In this document: positions 11,117-23,097 of the stretch, piece by piece
Layout: each line of letters starts with the position of its first letter
Position numbering within the stretch: position 1 is the first letter of the stretch
Source of the DNA: Synaphobranchus kaupii
Lineage: Eukaryota > Chordata > Actinopteri > Anguilliformes > Synaphobranchidae
DNA: 64,000 nt
Assembly: GCA_029718625.1 (NCBI GenBank)
Contig: CM056379.1
Coordinates: forward strand, 58,741,626 to 58,805,625
Reading direction: 5' to 3'
Made by a program: the position numbers and the translations under genes
Notes under the pieces: generated by a model
Seen by the model: the letters and a program-made list of their open reading frames with translations, nothing else
Database searches by the model: none
What the model was told of the DNA's origin: nothing

Positions 11117-11980
11117 CTCCCAGTTGCAAGGGTGGGAGAGCCCTATTACAATTAGTCCAGGTGAAATCCCCAGCAGGTTCAATAAAGAAATACAGAAATG
11201 CACAGCTGATCAAATATAATTTCCTTTTATTTTACCACATCATTATAATTGACAGGGGGTGGGTTGGTGCACCCGATGATAAAAAACAAGTGAACCAAGT
11301 GCAATCAGAAAGCTTTAGCTATTCCAAACGAGCATTATACTTCTATGGTTGTGCAATTATATAGGCGCATCACATCCACATAGGGCCCTTGCGTAAACAT
11401 GTAAAAACACAGTACACCGGCACACCCTGCTCACACTAGTATCGCACTGCAAACCCCCAGCAAAATAAGTCACACACCAAAAAGACAGATTAAATAGGGT
11501 GCATAAGAAAACTCAGCACAATCAATATGACACTGCACTCTGTGACCTAGCCTGGACTGGCCTATACACATAGGTCCGGGTGAATATTGCACTTGCCCGT
11601 TGTTCAATATTGCACTATGTCGTTAAGGATTGCACCAAGATATTCAATATTACACTGGCCCACGTGCCACACTTGGTTTAAATATATGTATAAAAAAAAG
11701 AAGGATATTGCACTTTACCCTGATATATTGCACATTGTCATTTAGTATTGCACCAAGATATTCAATATTACACTGGCCCACGTGCCACACTTGGTTTAAA
11801 TATATATAAAAACAACTATTGCACATTACCCAATTCATCCTTATTAATACGCTTCATATACTGGTTAGAGCTCATAGGAAATATACACAATTGATAAAAT
11901 TCTACATGGGAAAAACAGTGGTACCCCCCTAGGATTGTAGCAGCCTTGGGCTATGCACCACCGCCACAGCAGCCACCTTT
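11117..11980 (-). mobile_element. Probable 5' LTR of the gypsy element
   Basis: Lies just upstream of the leader. On the minus strand it holds AATAAA at 11226-11231, followed by ~110 bases of R/U5-like sequence before the primer-binding-like motif. A candidate start is TGTGGCGGTGG near 11979. Termini are not confirmed, because no second LTR of the same sequence is visible in the window. Confidence 0.45.
11577..11830. repeat. Tandem duplication, ~121-bp period
   Basis: 11630-11692 and 11751-11813 are nearly identical (caccaagatattcaatatta, cactggcccacgtgccacac, ttggtttaaatatat). Degenerate further units begin near 11577. Located inside the probable LTR. Confidence 0.85.
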
Positions 11981-12042
11981 AAATATCAGTCTTCCCTGTC
12001 CCCGTCCTTGGTTTCCACTACGATTCCGTCCTTCCCCCCAAC

Positions 12043-12647
12043 TGTTACAGCGGGAACTTTTTTGTTCTGTTTGTTCTACTCAATCTTCTCGTTGCCTGGG
12101 TTGAAGGTTCCCAGTAGGCTCCAAACCATCACGTATGACCAGCCACACTCTCCGGTAATTCAGCAATCCTCCATCAAACAGCCAGGAATTACGTGTCCCA
12201 ATATACACGGTGGCTTCCTCGTGGCACAAGTGAGCTCAACAAAACAAAAGGCCGCAAGTCTCGTGAGACCTAGTGAATTAACACGACTCCTTAAATTACC
12301 CGCACGAGACTCCCTGAACTTCCTAACTTCCTGTTGGGTCTTAAAGCGTTTTGTATTTAGTCTGTTTTGTTCTCTTTTTGTTCCTCTTACGCCTCCCCGG
12401 TTTTGACCCCTGCCTGTGTTCTCGCGACCCTGGTTTTGGATCCTGCTTTGTACCTTTGCTGTGCCTTCCCGGTTTGACCCCTGCCTGTTCCTTGACCACT
12501 CTTTGGACTGTGCTTTGTACCGTTGCCCTGTCTCCCCGGTTTTTGACCCTGCCTGTTTACCACGGATTGCTGCCTTGCCCTTTATTAAACTTCGGTTTTT
12601 GCAAACTCCTGCCTGCGTTTGGGTCCTTCCCCCACCAACACCTAACA
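12043..12647 (+). mobile_element. Solo LTR-like element, gypsy type
   Basis: Begins TGTTACAGC and ends CCTAACA, giving short inverted ends TGTTA/TAACA. It has TTATTAAA at about 12583 followed by ~60 bases of R/U5-like sequence. Three degenerate units of about 65-75 bp, each with a ccccggttttgacccctgcc-type core, lie at 12390-12560. It is joined on the right to repeat R2 at 12652. The flanking bases (ccaac, gctat) do not match, so no clean target duplication survives. Confidence 0.6.
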
Positions 12648-12651
12648 GCTA

Positions 12652-12947
12652 TATTTTGCATCATAGACCTTTAGTAGTTCTGCATATCATCCTCAGGTTT
12701 TGCAAAACTTGTGGACATGGAGTTTATGATCCAGGAAATGTATATATATTACCGATTTCACTTATGTAGCTCTCAGCAAACTAAATAAAAACTATTTAAA
12801 AAAGAAAATTCAAAGTTTCTTTGCATTTGTGGCACTTTATTTTGACTTAGATTTGTTTATTTTCATAATTTAAGTTTGTATTGTAAATGATACACCTGTC
12901 TTGTTTCATTTAAGCCATTTACCAAATTTATGTGATGCTCACACCTG
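12652..12947. repeat. Dispersed repeat R2, copy 3 (right half)
   Basis: Aligned with 7990-8290, starting at ctatattttgcatcatagac. It carries the inverted 21-base segment at 12850-12870. Confidence 0.8.
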
Positions 12948-13490
12948 GGGCCCTATCTTGGCGATCTTGGCGCTTGTTCTAAGTGCATGGCACTAAGTCC
13001 ATTTAGGGCGTGTCCAAGTCCACTTTTGCTATTTTAACGGCGTGTTTTTTGGGCGCTAAGCACAGCGCAAGGTGCAACTGGGCTGAACCTAGTCTCTTCA
13101 TTAATTATAGGTGTGTCTTGGGCGTGACATGCAATAAACCAATCAAAATGTTATATCCCATTCCCTTTAAAAGCCTGCTTTTCCACCTTGGCGGATTGCT
13201 TATGATGGCGAAACAGACATGCTCGTGCGTGTTTAGTGCGATCAAGGAATAGGCTATATGGATCAATAGACTATGATCAATATTATTCGGGCTAACCATT
13301 ATGAGTTCCCGGTAATTCCTGACAGTGCTGTTTACAAAATATATGCGGTTAAATTTCGTTAAAAGCACCTGCAACAGCTGAGAATAAGCGACCAATTGCT
13401 TCCGTGTGTGTTTTTTGATTTGTGTTTATAGTTTTGAGAAAATGAGGTATGCTTTCAGAAAACGTGTGTAAACAATTGAGAAAAACTAAT
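12948..13490. mobile_element. Left-end fragment of the GGGCCCTATCTT DNA-transposon family
   Basis: Starts ggggccctatcttggcgatc and aligns with 16853-17235 (for example ggcgtgtccaagtccactt, cttcattaattataggtgtg, aaatttcgttaaaa). The matching right end is not found nearby, so this is a one-ended fragment. Confidence 0.65.
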
Positions 13491-13752
13491 CATTAAAGAA
13501 AAATCATACAGTAATGCAGTATTGTAAACTCAACTGTAATTGTACAGTAAAAACAAAAACAACAGTAAAAGCAAAAACAGTTACAGTAACAACAAACTTT
13601 ACTGTAAAATAAAGAAAAAAATGGCTTCTCTGTGCTTAAGGAGCATTTTGCCTCTCCGCTGCATTTGGCCACAGAATTTTGTCGATGTCGCATCTGATGT
13701 CTTCGTTGGCAAGACAGCGCTGGAGACGAGTGGAGGAAGGAGGTTAGGAGAG
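13491..13752. other. Non-coding DNA with A-rich CAAAAA tracts
   Basis: Simple A-rich sequence at about 13545-13620. Nothing coding. Confidence 0.5.
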
Positions 13753-14198
13753 AAGGGTTCATTCCAATTGCTTATTTTCACTCCTTGCAACCTTTCCTTG
13801 CGTCCTTTCCACACTCCTTAGCTCCGCCCAACAGAGGACGAAAGGATGCAAGGATCAGAGACAACATGCATTAGGCAAATGTAACGTCTTTGCTCAATCC
13901 TGCGTCAGCGTCATATTATGCTTACGTGCTTAACTATAATGCTTTTTAGTCTCTTTAATAAAGCCACGTTTATTCATGAAAAGGAGGCTAAAAAGCGTTA
14001 TAGTTAAATGCGTAAGCATGATATGACGCTGATGCTTGACTGAGCAAGGACGTTCCATTTGCCTAATTCATGTTGCCTCGATTCCTCCATCCTTGTATCT
14101 GATCCTTGCATCCTTTCCTTGCATCCTCCATTGGGTGGAGCTAAGGAGCAAGGAAAGGATGCAATGAGTGAAAATAAATGATTGGAATGAACCCCAGT
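13753..14198. mobile_element. Foldback MITE, near-complete palindrome
   Basis: The left arm from ggttcattccaattgcttat at about 13757 pairs along nearly its whole length with the right arm ending aatgattggaatgaacccc at about 14195. Paired internal blocks include cttagctccgcccaa/ttgggtggagctaag, gcgtcagcgtcatatta/atatgacgctgatgc and ttagtctctttaataaagcc near the centre. Arms are ~210 bp with a short AT-rich centre. No ORF. Superfamily not assigned. Confidence 0.85.
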
Positions 14199-15074
14199 GA
14201 TTAGGGAACTGTTTAAGGATTAGGAATTACCATCTATGTAGTCATTTTAAGGCTGGACTTGATCCTAACTAAGAATGTAGTCTGTTGGCATGTACATGAT
14301 TAGAAAAAGAAGTTCCCAAAAATGCTGAGATAAAATTCCAATGGCAAGCATCCAGGGAAAGTTTTGAAATTCATGGGAATCCCCCCACCCCCACATATTA
14401 TCATCATTCAAGAGAAGAAACTAGTAATGACAAGTTACACCAGGTCATATAATCCAAAATTTCACATATAGTGTAAGTAATGACTAGCATATAACAGGCA
14501 TTATATGTTTACCATATGGCACAGGAAAACATGCATGATACTCAATTTTACAGAAAAGAGCGATGGAGGATACTCAGCATCACAAGAAGGAAACATGCAA
14601 GATACATTATGAAAGATGAGGGTAAGATTATCAGCATTACAAAAAAAGAGAAAGAATCTGCATTATTATCTCCTCATTAAGGCCTGGAAAAAAACTTGCT
14701 TTAAAAGTACATATCCAATACATTTCACATTTCACTTGTCACCGCCCCTCACATCAGATATAATTGTTTCAATCCAAATAGTGTATAGTGTATTTGTTCT
14801 GCAGTCCTCTGTCTCAGATTCCTTTTTGGCCTTCCTATATAAAAGGATTCACAATAACACTGAAGTCTGTAATAACATAAGTGGAATTACAAGTAATTAA
14901 ATTAAATTTGTGATGGACTAAATTCTTTTGAAACAAAAAAAACATCAGCAAAGGAGGTGGGTTCCACCATTATTGCATTTGCTGTCATGGGATGGGGGAG
15001 GAGGGGTGGATATCCCAAAAAGATTTAACATGAAATACTGTCACTTTGAGTAATACCCAGTCACAATTCATAAT
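14199..15074. other. Non-coding DNA
   Basis: AT-rich, no gene or repeat recognised. Confidence 0.45.
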
Positions 15075-16468
15075 GGGCCTCATTTATCAGTATAGTCATA
15101 AAAATGAGTGTATATTTCAGCGTATCAATTTGCTTAGGGAAATCTCATGTGTGATTCATAAAACTTGTGTAAATCACTGATCTGAGCGTAAATATGTTTG
15201 TAGGTTGATAAACCAGACTTGATCATATATTAGGAAGCGCATGCACAGCATTATGAATTACCATACACACACGCCCATTTACTACCATATTTGGCAGGGC
15301 CACCTCCTTTAAAACACACATGCCAAACACGGTTTTCTCCAGGGCCGTGAGCGAATATGATTCCTTCACCCCTTTGAGGGCGCATATTTGAGACTTCGTC
15401 AAAACGCGTTTGAGCGGCCGACTTTTTCTCACAAATGGGGGCGCTCAAAATCCCAGAAAAATCCTTATTTCCAGGGTTTTGTTGAGGGGACTCGGGAGCA
15501 CACTAATCTGACAATTTCAGAAAGTAAACTGGAAGTAAAAACTACAACTTGAACTTGTAGTACAAGACATAGAGCGTATATGCATGTCTATGGTACAAGT
15601 GCGGGACATATTACGAACTACTCTCTTTTTATTTTTGTTAATTCTATCTTCGTGCATAATCTACACCTTGTAACCATTGTCATATGTAAACTGATTGATA
15701 TTTTCAATAAAAACAATTCATTAAAAAAATATTACGAACTACTTCCTCACTGGTTTGGAAAGAGTTTTGCAGGAATTGCATACTGCTTGCAAAGTGAGGG
15801 GAGAGGCACATAGTAGACAGGGGTCTGAGTGGACAGGGGGCAGGGAACAGGGAACAGGGATCATAGCCTATTTGGTCACAGGCTCAGCCCAGTATTATAG
15901 ACCATGACCAATTTGTCTGTGAGGGTAAAATTTAAATGCTTATGAATGAACGTGAAAATAAAAGTGTGCTTATTGGGAGCGTTAGTAGTGGTGTGCAGCC
16001 TAGCTCAAAAGCTGCTATGTGGCAGAGGATAGGGCTAAAATGTTTTCTCTGTATTGCAAACTACAGCTGAAATAAAAAAGAAAAAATAAGATAACCATTC
16101 ACAAAAAAATTCTGCCGGTACAGGTGGAGGAAAGGGCATCCCGGACCTCTCACTTGGAGAAGAGATGATGGGGGGTATCACTGGGAAAGTGGCTGTGGAA
16201 GGAGTGATAGAAGACAGCAACTGTGACTTGAATTCTAGTTTCTCTCACACTGGGTTGCAACATTTGCTAGGTCTTCTGGGCTAATAAAGCTAGATCGTAT
16301 TTTTTGAAAAAATAGAAAAAGGTTACATTTTTGAGTCTTGTATACAAAAAAATGACTGGTGATGCGTAATTATTTTCACATGGCGGTCTACATTTGATAA
16401 GTCCGAAAATTTTCCTAAAATGGTCGTACGCACACTTAACGATCAGATTTGAATGATAAATGAGGCCC
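15075..16468. mobile_element. Non-autonomous DNA transposon, TIR GGGCCTCATTTATCA, TSD AAT
   Basis: Ends are gggcctcatttatca at 15075-15089 and tgataaatgaggccc at 16454-16468, an exact 15-bp inverted pair, flanked by AAT at 15072-15074 and 16469-16471. A 3-bp duplication is compatible with PIF/Harbinger-like elements; superfamily is an inference. No transposase is visible in 1394 bp. It contains a small retroposed insertion at 15623-15728. Confidence 0.85.
15623..15728 (+). mobile_element. 106-bp retroposed 3' tail with 15-bp target duplication
   Basis: Flanked by identical atattacgaactact at 15608-15622 and 15729-15743. The insert ends with AATAAA (within tttcaataaaaac) and an A run. A long TSD plus poly(A) is the mark of L1-type target-primed insertion; the insert is probably the extreme 3' end of such a LINE. 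Confidence 0.85.
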
Positions 16469-16482
16469 AATGTGTTTAACCT

Positions 16483-16851
16483 TGTGGCAGGGCTCGGTCT
16501 GCGAGAAGGAATCAGGGCAATCTGAGGACCACGCCTACTGGTTAAGGAGGCACACACACCTGGAGTGCATCACTGATCAGTCCAGGATTTAAAAGTGTGC
16601 TTCTTTTTACAGTAGGTGTCTGAGATCGGGATTTCGATGCCTAGAATAGAGCGAGAGCAAGGAGAACCCGAACACCGAAACCACAACTGAAAAGTTTGCG
16701 TGGTGCTTTTTGTTTGTTTTGTCTCTCCTATTTTAGTTTATTATTTTCACCTGAAACCTGTGAGGGGAAAGGGAGAAGATTTGTGTTTGTTTTGTTAAAC
16801 TCTCGCTCTCCAAATAAAAGCCGGTGAAAACCGGAATTCCCGCATCTCCCT
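16483..16851 (+). mobile_element. LTR-like fragment, gypsy type
   Basis: Starts tgtggcagggctcggtctgc. It has a TATA-like ttTAAAAg at about 16589 and AATAAA at about 16813. The candidate terminal CA is at 16843-16844, shortly before the next DNA element begins at 16853. No partner LTR or target duplication identified. Confidence 0.5.
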
Positions 16852-17715
16852 GGGCCCTATCTTGGCGATCTTGGCGCTTAGTCTAAGCGCATGGCGCTAA
16901 GTCCATTTAGGGCGTGTCCAAGTCCACTTTTGCTATTTTAACGGCGTGTTTTTTTGGTGCTAAGCACGGCGCATGGCGCAACTGGGCTGAACCTAGTCGC
17001 TTCATTAATTATAGGTGTGTCTTGGGCGTGACATTCAATAAACCAATCAAAATGTCATGCGTGCGTGTTTAGTGTGATCAAGGAATAGGCTAAATGGAGT
17101 ATGATCAATATTATTCGGACTAACCATTAGCCTATGAGTTCCCGGTAATTCCAGACAGGGCTGTTATTTTACAAAATATGTGCGGTTAAATTTCGTTAAA
17201 AGGACCTGCAACAGCTGAGAATAAGCTATCAATGGCTTCAGTCTCACCTTAGAAAACGACAAATTAGCCTGCTTGTTCAGCGAATTTCGTTTGATTATGC
17301 AATGAAAGTGTCAAACATCAATTCCAAGAGGCTGTTCTCATGGAGTTCTCGAAGTTCAAGCTTCATCCAAAGTTCATTAGGCTACCTGCATAGTAGGCTA
17401 ATATTGATTAATAACATACATACCGTTATTTTGCCTTAATGATGACACTAAATAGCCTACAATAAAGCTGTCAGGTTCGCGCATATTTCCCCTTGTTTAA
17501 TAATGTCCTGTTTATGGAAATGTGACCAACCTGTTTTACTCGTAGCGTAATCCTTTAAAACAATCCACTTTCCCAGGAAGACCGTGAAACGTGCGACTTA
17601 CAGCAGGGGAAACAGAGAACATGCAGCTCACGTGCAGAGAATGGCATTAAAATTAATTGTGAATTAATTGTGTAACGTGCTGCAAATTTGTTTTAGTTTC
17701 TAATTAGACGCTTAG

Positions 17716-18986
17716 TGTCACGATCCAACACACTAGCAGAACCCAAATGCACGACCAGGAGACAGGGAAACGGTACAGAGTATTTATTAAAGAAGCTTGG
17801 GGCAGTCCCAAGCTGTACATGGGTTAGACACAAAGAAAACAACAAAGGTGGAAGTCCTTTAGCTCGGCAACGTGCTCCAAGCCGGAGCTGGACTGGAACT
17901 GGACCGGGAGGTCCAACAGGAACGGGTACAGGAAAACAGCGGTACGTCCCAAGCCGGAACTGGACTTGGGTTCCGAACCGGAACTGGACTGGAACTGGAC
18001 CGGGAGGTCCAACAGGAACGGGTACGGGAAAACAGCGGTACGTCCCAAGCCGGAACTGGACTTGGTTCCGAACCGGAACTGGAACTGGACCGGGAGGTCC
18101 AACAGGAACTGGAACACTGGAAACAGCGGTTCGTTCCAAGCCGGAACTGGACTTGGGTTCCGAACCGGAACTGGACTGGAACTGGACCGGGAGGTCCAAC
18201 AGGAACTGGTACAGGAAACAGCGGTTCGTTCCAAGCCGGAACTGGACTTGGGTTCCGAACCGGAACTAGACTGGAACTGGACTAGGTACTGGGAAGCAGA
18301 GGTAGAGGATTAGGTGGAACACGAACAGGGTAAGCAGTGTGGTGAAGCCCTAGTAAGCCCGGTCTGGGAGCTGGACCACAGCGGAGCCTGGAACCGACAC
18401 TGCAGCAAGGTGGGTGCCACGGCCAGACAGGAACCACTGGAGGGTCCAGAGACTGTTAACCCAGCTGAGGGTGCGCCGTTGGAAGGGAGCTGAGGTACTG
18501 CAACCACACGCACAGGGAACTGCTGCAGGCTGGACGGAGCTGTGGTGGGTAAGGCACAAACAAACAAAAACAAAGGAGCAAAACAGGATAGCAGAGGCAG
18601 GGACTGAAACAAACACTAACCAGCGGGTAGAATGCACAGAGTAGTAAAAGGAATACTAAGAACTACTTAGATTTGCGCGGACAGGACTAGAAACCAGAGA
18701 CCAACACCAAACGAAGTACGTTAACGAACTGGCGCTGAATAGCAGCCAGTCGGGGGTTTAAGTAGGGGAGTGAAATTGGAACCAATAAGGAAATGGTGAG
18801 GAATGTAACCGCGGGTGATTGAATAATTAACAGGTGAAACCAAAGTGGAAGCACAGAGTGAAACAAACGGAGGGGGACACGCCCAGCATTAAGCAAGGGG
18901 GAAAACATGGACAAGGGAATCAAACAAGATACGGAGGGACATGGCAAAAACAAGGAAAACGGACAGGAAGGGAGCGGAATGTTACA
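17716..18986 (-). mobile_element. Solo LTR of a gypsy-type element, 5-bp TSD CTTAG
   Basis: Flanked by identical CTTAG at 17711-17715 and 18987-18991. On the minus strand it begins TGTAACATTCCGC and ends GGATCGTGACA, the canonical TG...CA. It has AATAAA (plus-strand tttatt, about 17780-17785) about 65 bases before its 3' end. At 1271 bp it is inflated by an internal minisatellite. No gag or pol lies beside it, so it is a product of LTR-LTR recombination. It is inserted inside the 16853-20031 DNA transposon and is therefore younger. Confidence 0.93.
17878..18290. repeat. Minisatellite in the solo LTR, ~92-96-bp unit, five units
   Basis: Five units, each beginning aagccggaactggacttggg, with starts near 17879, 17950, 18046, 18138 and 18234. 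Inside each unit ggaactggactggaactgga forms a shorter internal repeat. The first unit lacks ~24 bp. All six frames are long and open here only because of the repeat. Confidence 0.92.
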
Positions 18987-20044
18987 CTTAGTTCTCTTTA
19001 AAATTGTTTTGTTCAGTTAAGGAATAACAGGTGAAATCAGCTGGGTTTTAAACGGTGAGAGTATGGAAACCTGGTCACTGTAATTTAAAAAAATATGAAG
19101 GACGAAGAATAGCTAAGGTTACAATTTAGTTAACATGGTGACATCTCCGTTTTTTAACCATAGGCTATCGAAAAAAACCTTATGCACAGCGAATCCGCTG
19201 TAGCCTAGGCTATTTGAAAAACAATAAATGCAATATTCACTGGACAAGGTTTTGAACTTTTTTCAGTCACAAACCATTCTATTTACTTACAGGCTGTATT
19301 CATAGATAAACAGAGCTGTATTGTAATGACATCTGAAGCGCATTTTCAGAACTTAAATGTCCGTCTATTGCCGTGCGCGAGTTTTCCATTGAATGACAAT
19401 TCACGCATTAGGTGCAAAGACAATTCGCGCATTAGGCTTGATAGCTATGTGTTATCAGCTCCTTTTTAATGCATAGCCATTGTCCCGTACCATCGCACAT
19501 CGCCTGGATGTTGATGGAGTGGGCTGAGAGCAATGTAATGTGGCATTGTTTCCCTTTGCTGAGGGAAAGGTATGTGGACCTATGGAACCTTTTATTATTA
19601 TGCATTTTTGATATAGCCTACACAATAATAATATTTCACATGGTGATCTAGATATTTTAGTCATGCCTGTGCACGCCCCTGTGTGTAACAGACAGGAGGG
19701 TATGCGCGTTGTGCACACGCCTATGTAGACGCACTTATATGCGCCGTTAAAATAGCATGTAAACAACTGCGACATGACTTTAGACCAGGTTTGTGGTGGT
19801 TCTAGCGCAAGCGCTTTCTGCTGGCTCAAGATAGCAATACGCCAAAAAGAATCCTGGCCACTCCTCATCTTAAGACCAACACGTCCAGTTCACTAATGAT
19901 GGCGCAAGAGTACATGGTAGTTAAACGGCGTAAGCGTTAGGCGTTATTATGGACCTAGCGCCAGGTGTAAGATAGCAAAGACACTTGCGTTTGCGTTAGC
20001 GCCGCTTTGCGCCGGGTGTAAGATAGGGCCCCCTGTGTCCAACC

Positions 20045-22960
20045 CATAGACTGTATAAAAATATGGACAAAGCCACTGTGACGTCACCCATTGCCTTTCC
20101 ATGGCCTCGGAAAAACCAAATTGAAACACGGAAGTCTTTTTCGCCGGCTGTTTGGACGAACTGCGCCTGCTCAGTGGAGCCGACTTGACCTTTGCTTGGA
20201 GCAGGGTGAACCGGATATGGTCTTCATGGGAGGGTCTCTGTCCAGGCACAGTATGATTGACAGTTCGGGGCGGAGATTCTGGAAAGCGGGAGTTTTATAT
20301 TGCAAGCACAGTCTATGATTGCAAGCAAATTCACGGTAAGTTAAGCTAATTTATTATATAATTTCATTTCACGGTGTTATTTATTTGCATTGACTGTGTG
20401 AAATTCGCCACATCATTGTGTTATGTTATAACGTTTTATTCAGTTATCTTCAATTTACAGTACAATTTAAAGTACATTAATATTCCACCCAACTCAGATC
20501 GGAGGTAGGCTAATTCCATTAGCTAGCATACCAGCTTGACAGTGAGATTGGTTACGTTAGGCCTAGGCAGGCTAAGGCGAATATAGGGTAACGTTATGAT
20601 TGCCATTAACGATATTGACGGTCAATCAATCACATTTACGTACAAGACTACTTTTATTATAAATGTCCCGAAGAGCTGCTCTAAATAGGTAGCAAGCTGT
20701 CAGCAAGCTTGCGACCCAAAAAATCCGTCCAGGCCATAGACTATAAAAATAGGTCCTTGCGGGATTTCTAAATTCCTAAAAATGTCTGGTTAGGTTTTGC
20801 TCATTCCAATAACCCAGCAGAGTAGCCTATTATGTTAATAATGCCCGCCCGAACCTGTCCTAATTTTTTTTGTGTGTGGATAAAATATACAATATATGAT
20901 CACCCTAGCTAACGCAAATCACAATGAAACAAGAAGATAAAATAACGTAAGCTGTGGTCATCTACGAAGCATTTTAATAAGAATCTATTTGCATGCGTGA
21001 AAATTGCACAATGCACTTTGTAAAAGCAAGTTTCCCACCCTAGTACATGAAGTCTCATTACACAGACTGGTTGTAACCTTGAATTTTTAATTTCTTTTGC
21101 AGACACAACGATGGAAAGCCGAAGCCTCAACTGAGTTTCTGTACCCACCTTTCATTGTGAACCATTTTTCTTTTTTAATCACTGTGCCTTAAACTAGTCA
21201 TTTACATAATATACTTTGAGTGTATTTCTCTTTCATTGCTAATTTTTCAAGTGTAGCTCTCCTTATGCAATAGGACCAAACAGCATATTGACAATATTAA
21301 AGTATCATGTCTAGATTGTGGATGATGTTTTTAATAGCTTGCATCCAGAATGTATCATTGTATATTGCAATGAGATGCATTTAATTTTATTCCTCTTACA
21401 CAGCTAAAACTGTCTGGATAGTTGGTGACAGCTACTTTTTATTTTTTTAAATAGTATCGTCCATTCCCTTAAAGACTGAATCTAGGGGAGCAGTTTCTCC
21501 AATCCTGGATTTAGCTTTTAATGGAATAGGTTTTTTTTAATGAAATGGGTCAGCTTTTCAAATTTTATGTTATGATGTTATATTTTGTATTATGATTTAT
21601 TTTAATTAATGACATCTTTAGCTATGCCATTGTTCACCCAACTCCCCCTGCTCTTCCTCATCCCTGTCCCGCATCTTCTCTCCCCCACCCATCTTGTCCT
21701 CTCCAGCCATGGCACCCCATGGCCTTTCTTGCTTCCTGCTCCCTAAGCCGGTGTAGCTGTCAATTAAAACATTTTTAAATTATCCAACTTGTTTTGATGT
21801 GTTCATTATTTGCATAACAGAATCATGCAGTAGGTGAAATAGCAAATATTACACAATATATAAACTAATCAAATGTCATTCAAAATGAAGCATAAATAAG
21901 GGCATCTGGTAGCCTAACTACCCTCTACATTATACATGTTGTACAGCAATTAATTTTTGTAAGTACTTGCTCTGTAATGAGAATCAGACCCTTTATATAA
22001 ATGGGGAAAAAAGTAATTTGAGGTTTTTGTCTGCTTTTGTCTTTAAAATATTTAATACCCTCTTGCATTCAGTTAAATAATGAGTACATAATGCACCAAT
22101 ACATTACCGCTCAAGATGGCCTTCCCCAGCGTGCACAGTGTAGGTATAGCCACTGATGTAAATAAGTAACAGACATCCTGTAATCTCACTGAAAGACTAA
22201 GGAGGAGCAGCTTGTGCTGCGACTTTAAATGTGTTAAAGGAGTGATTAAGATCATTCTTTTTTCACAAAGCAACTTGAAATCACAAGTACAATTTTTTAT
22301 GTATCCTTAAAAGATGGTCAGATGTCCCTCGTGGCTGACAGGGTGAGTCCGTGGTCCATACATCCCGCACAGGATGGCGGCGTTTTCCTTTGTAATATGG
22401 ATGCTGCACATTTGATAAGAGGGTCACCCACAGACTAGGACTGCGGTCCCCAACCCTATTCCTTGTGCTGTTTCAACCCCAAATTTGGCACATCTGATTC
22501 TACAAATTAGCAGCTCAAGATATCATTTCATCACAGAATTAGTGATCTGTGTTAGTATTGATTATGTTGGTAACTTGAACAGCTGGTAATAAATTTACAT
22601 CTGTGAAATAGAGAAAGGATAGAGCAAGATCAGTTTTCATTTCATAATAGGGGACAAAAAACTCAAGGGTAACAAGAAGTTAGGGGTTTGACATAGGAGA
22701 CAACAAAGTTCAGTAGCCTGTCTCAGTTTAAAGCCCACTCACCACGTCAAGGTGCAGGCTGAGAGTGGGAACACAAGACAAGACACACATTTAGTACAAG
22801 ACAAACCCTGACGAGACGCACATTAAAAATGACAAGGTCCACATAAAAGATCAAATTTGTACATAAATGCTGGCTGTAAATGGTATTGTAATCCATGTGT
22901 CTTTGTAAGCGAGGACTTCCACGTTAGCCTAACGTTACCCTATTTTTATACAGTCCATGG
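20045..22960. mobile_element. Candidate DNA element with ATAGACTGTATAAAAATA-type ends
   Basis: ccatagactgtataaaaata at about 20047 faces its imperfect complement tatttttatacagtccatgg at about 22938. A related motif (ccatagactataaaaatagg) also occurs at about 20734. No transposase was recognised in the ~2.9 kb between. The ends may belong to two separate MITEs rather than one element. Confidence 0.4.
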
Positions 22961-23097
22961 TGGTGCCAAGTGGCGACACGAAAAACATGATAGCTAAATG
23001 ACAGCTAACGTTATGTCGGGTTTCCATCTCCATGAACACGTTTCCCACATGCTTTAAAAGTTATAAATAATGCTCAACCTAAAATGAATACCTCTAA
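22961..23097. other. Non-coding DNA
   Basis: AACGTT-rich sequence leading into the tandem duplication. Confidence 0.4.

Larger units (their letters stand above)
16853..20031. mobile_element. GGGCCCTATCTT DNA transposon carrying a solo LTR
   Basis: The left end gggccctatcttggcgatct (16853) and right end gtgtaagatagggcccc (about 20031) form a short terminal inverted repeat, GGGCCCTATCTT. Subterminal sequence on both sides is rich in GGCGC/GCGCC motifs. Removing the LTR at 17716-18986 leaves about 1.9 kb without a recognisable transposase. Related fragments lie at 12948-13490 (left end) and 59640-59880 (right part). Superfamily uncertain; hAT is possible. Confidence 0.65.

Noticed and set aside
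17693..18313. Several overlapping long open frames on both strands rich in Gly-Thr or Pro-Val repeats
   Set aside because: They are translations of the minisatellite inside the solo LTR; all six frames are open because the unit lacks stops.
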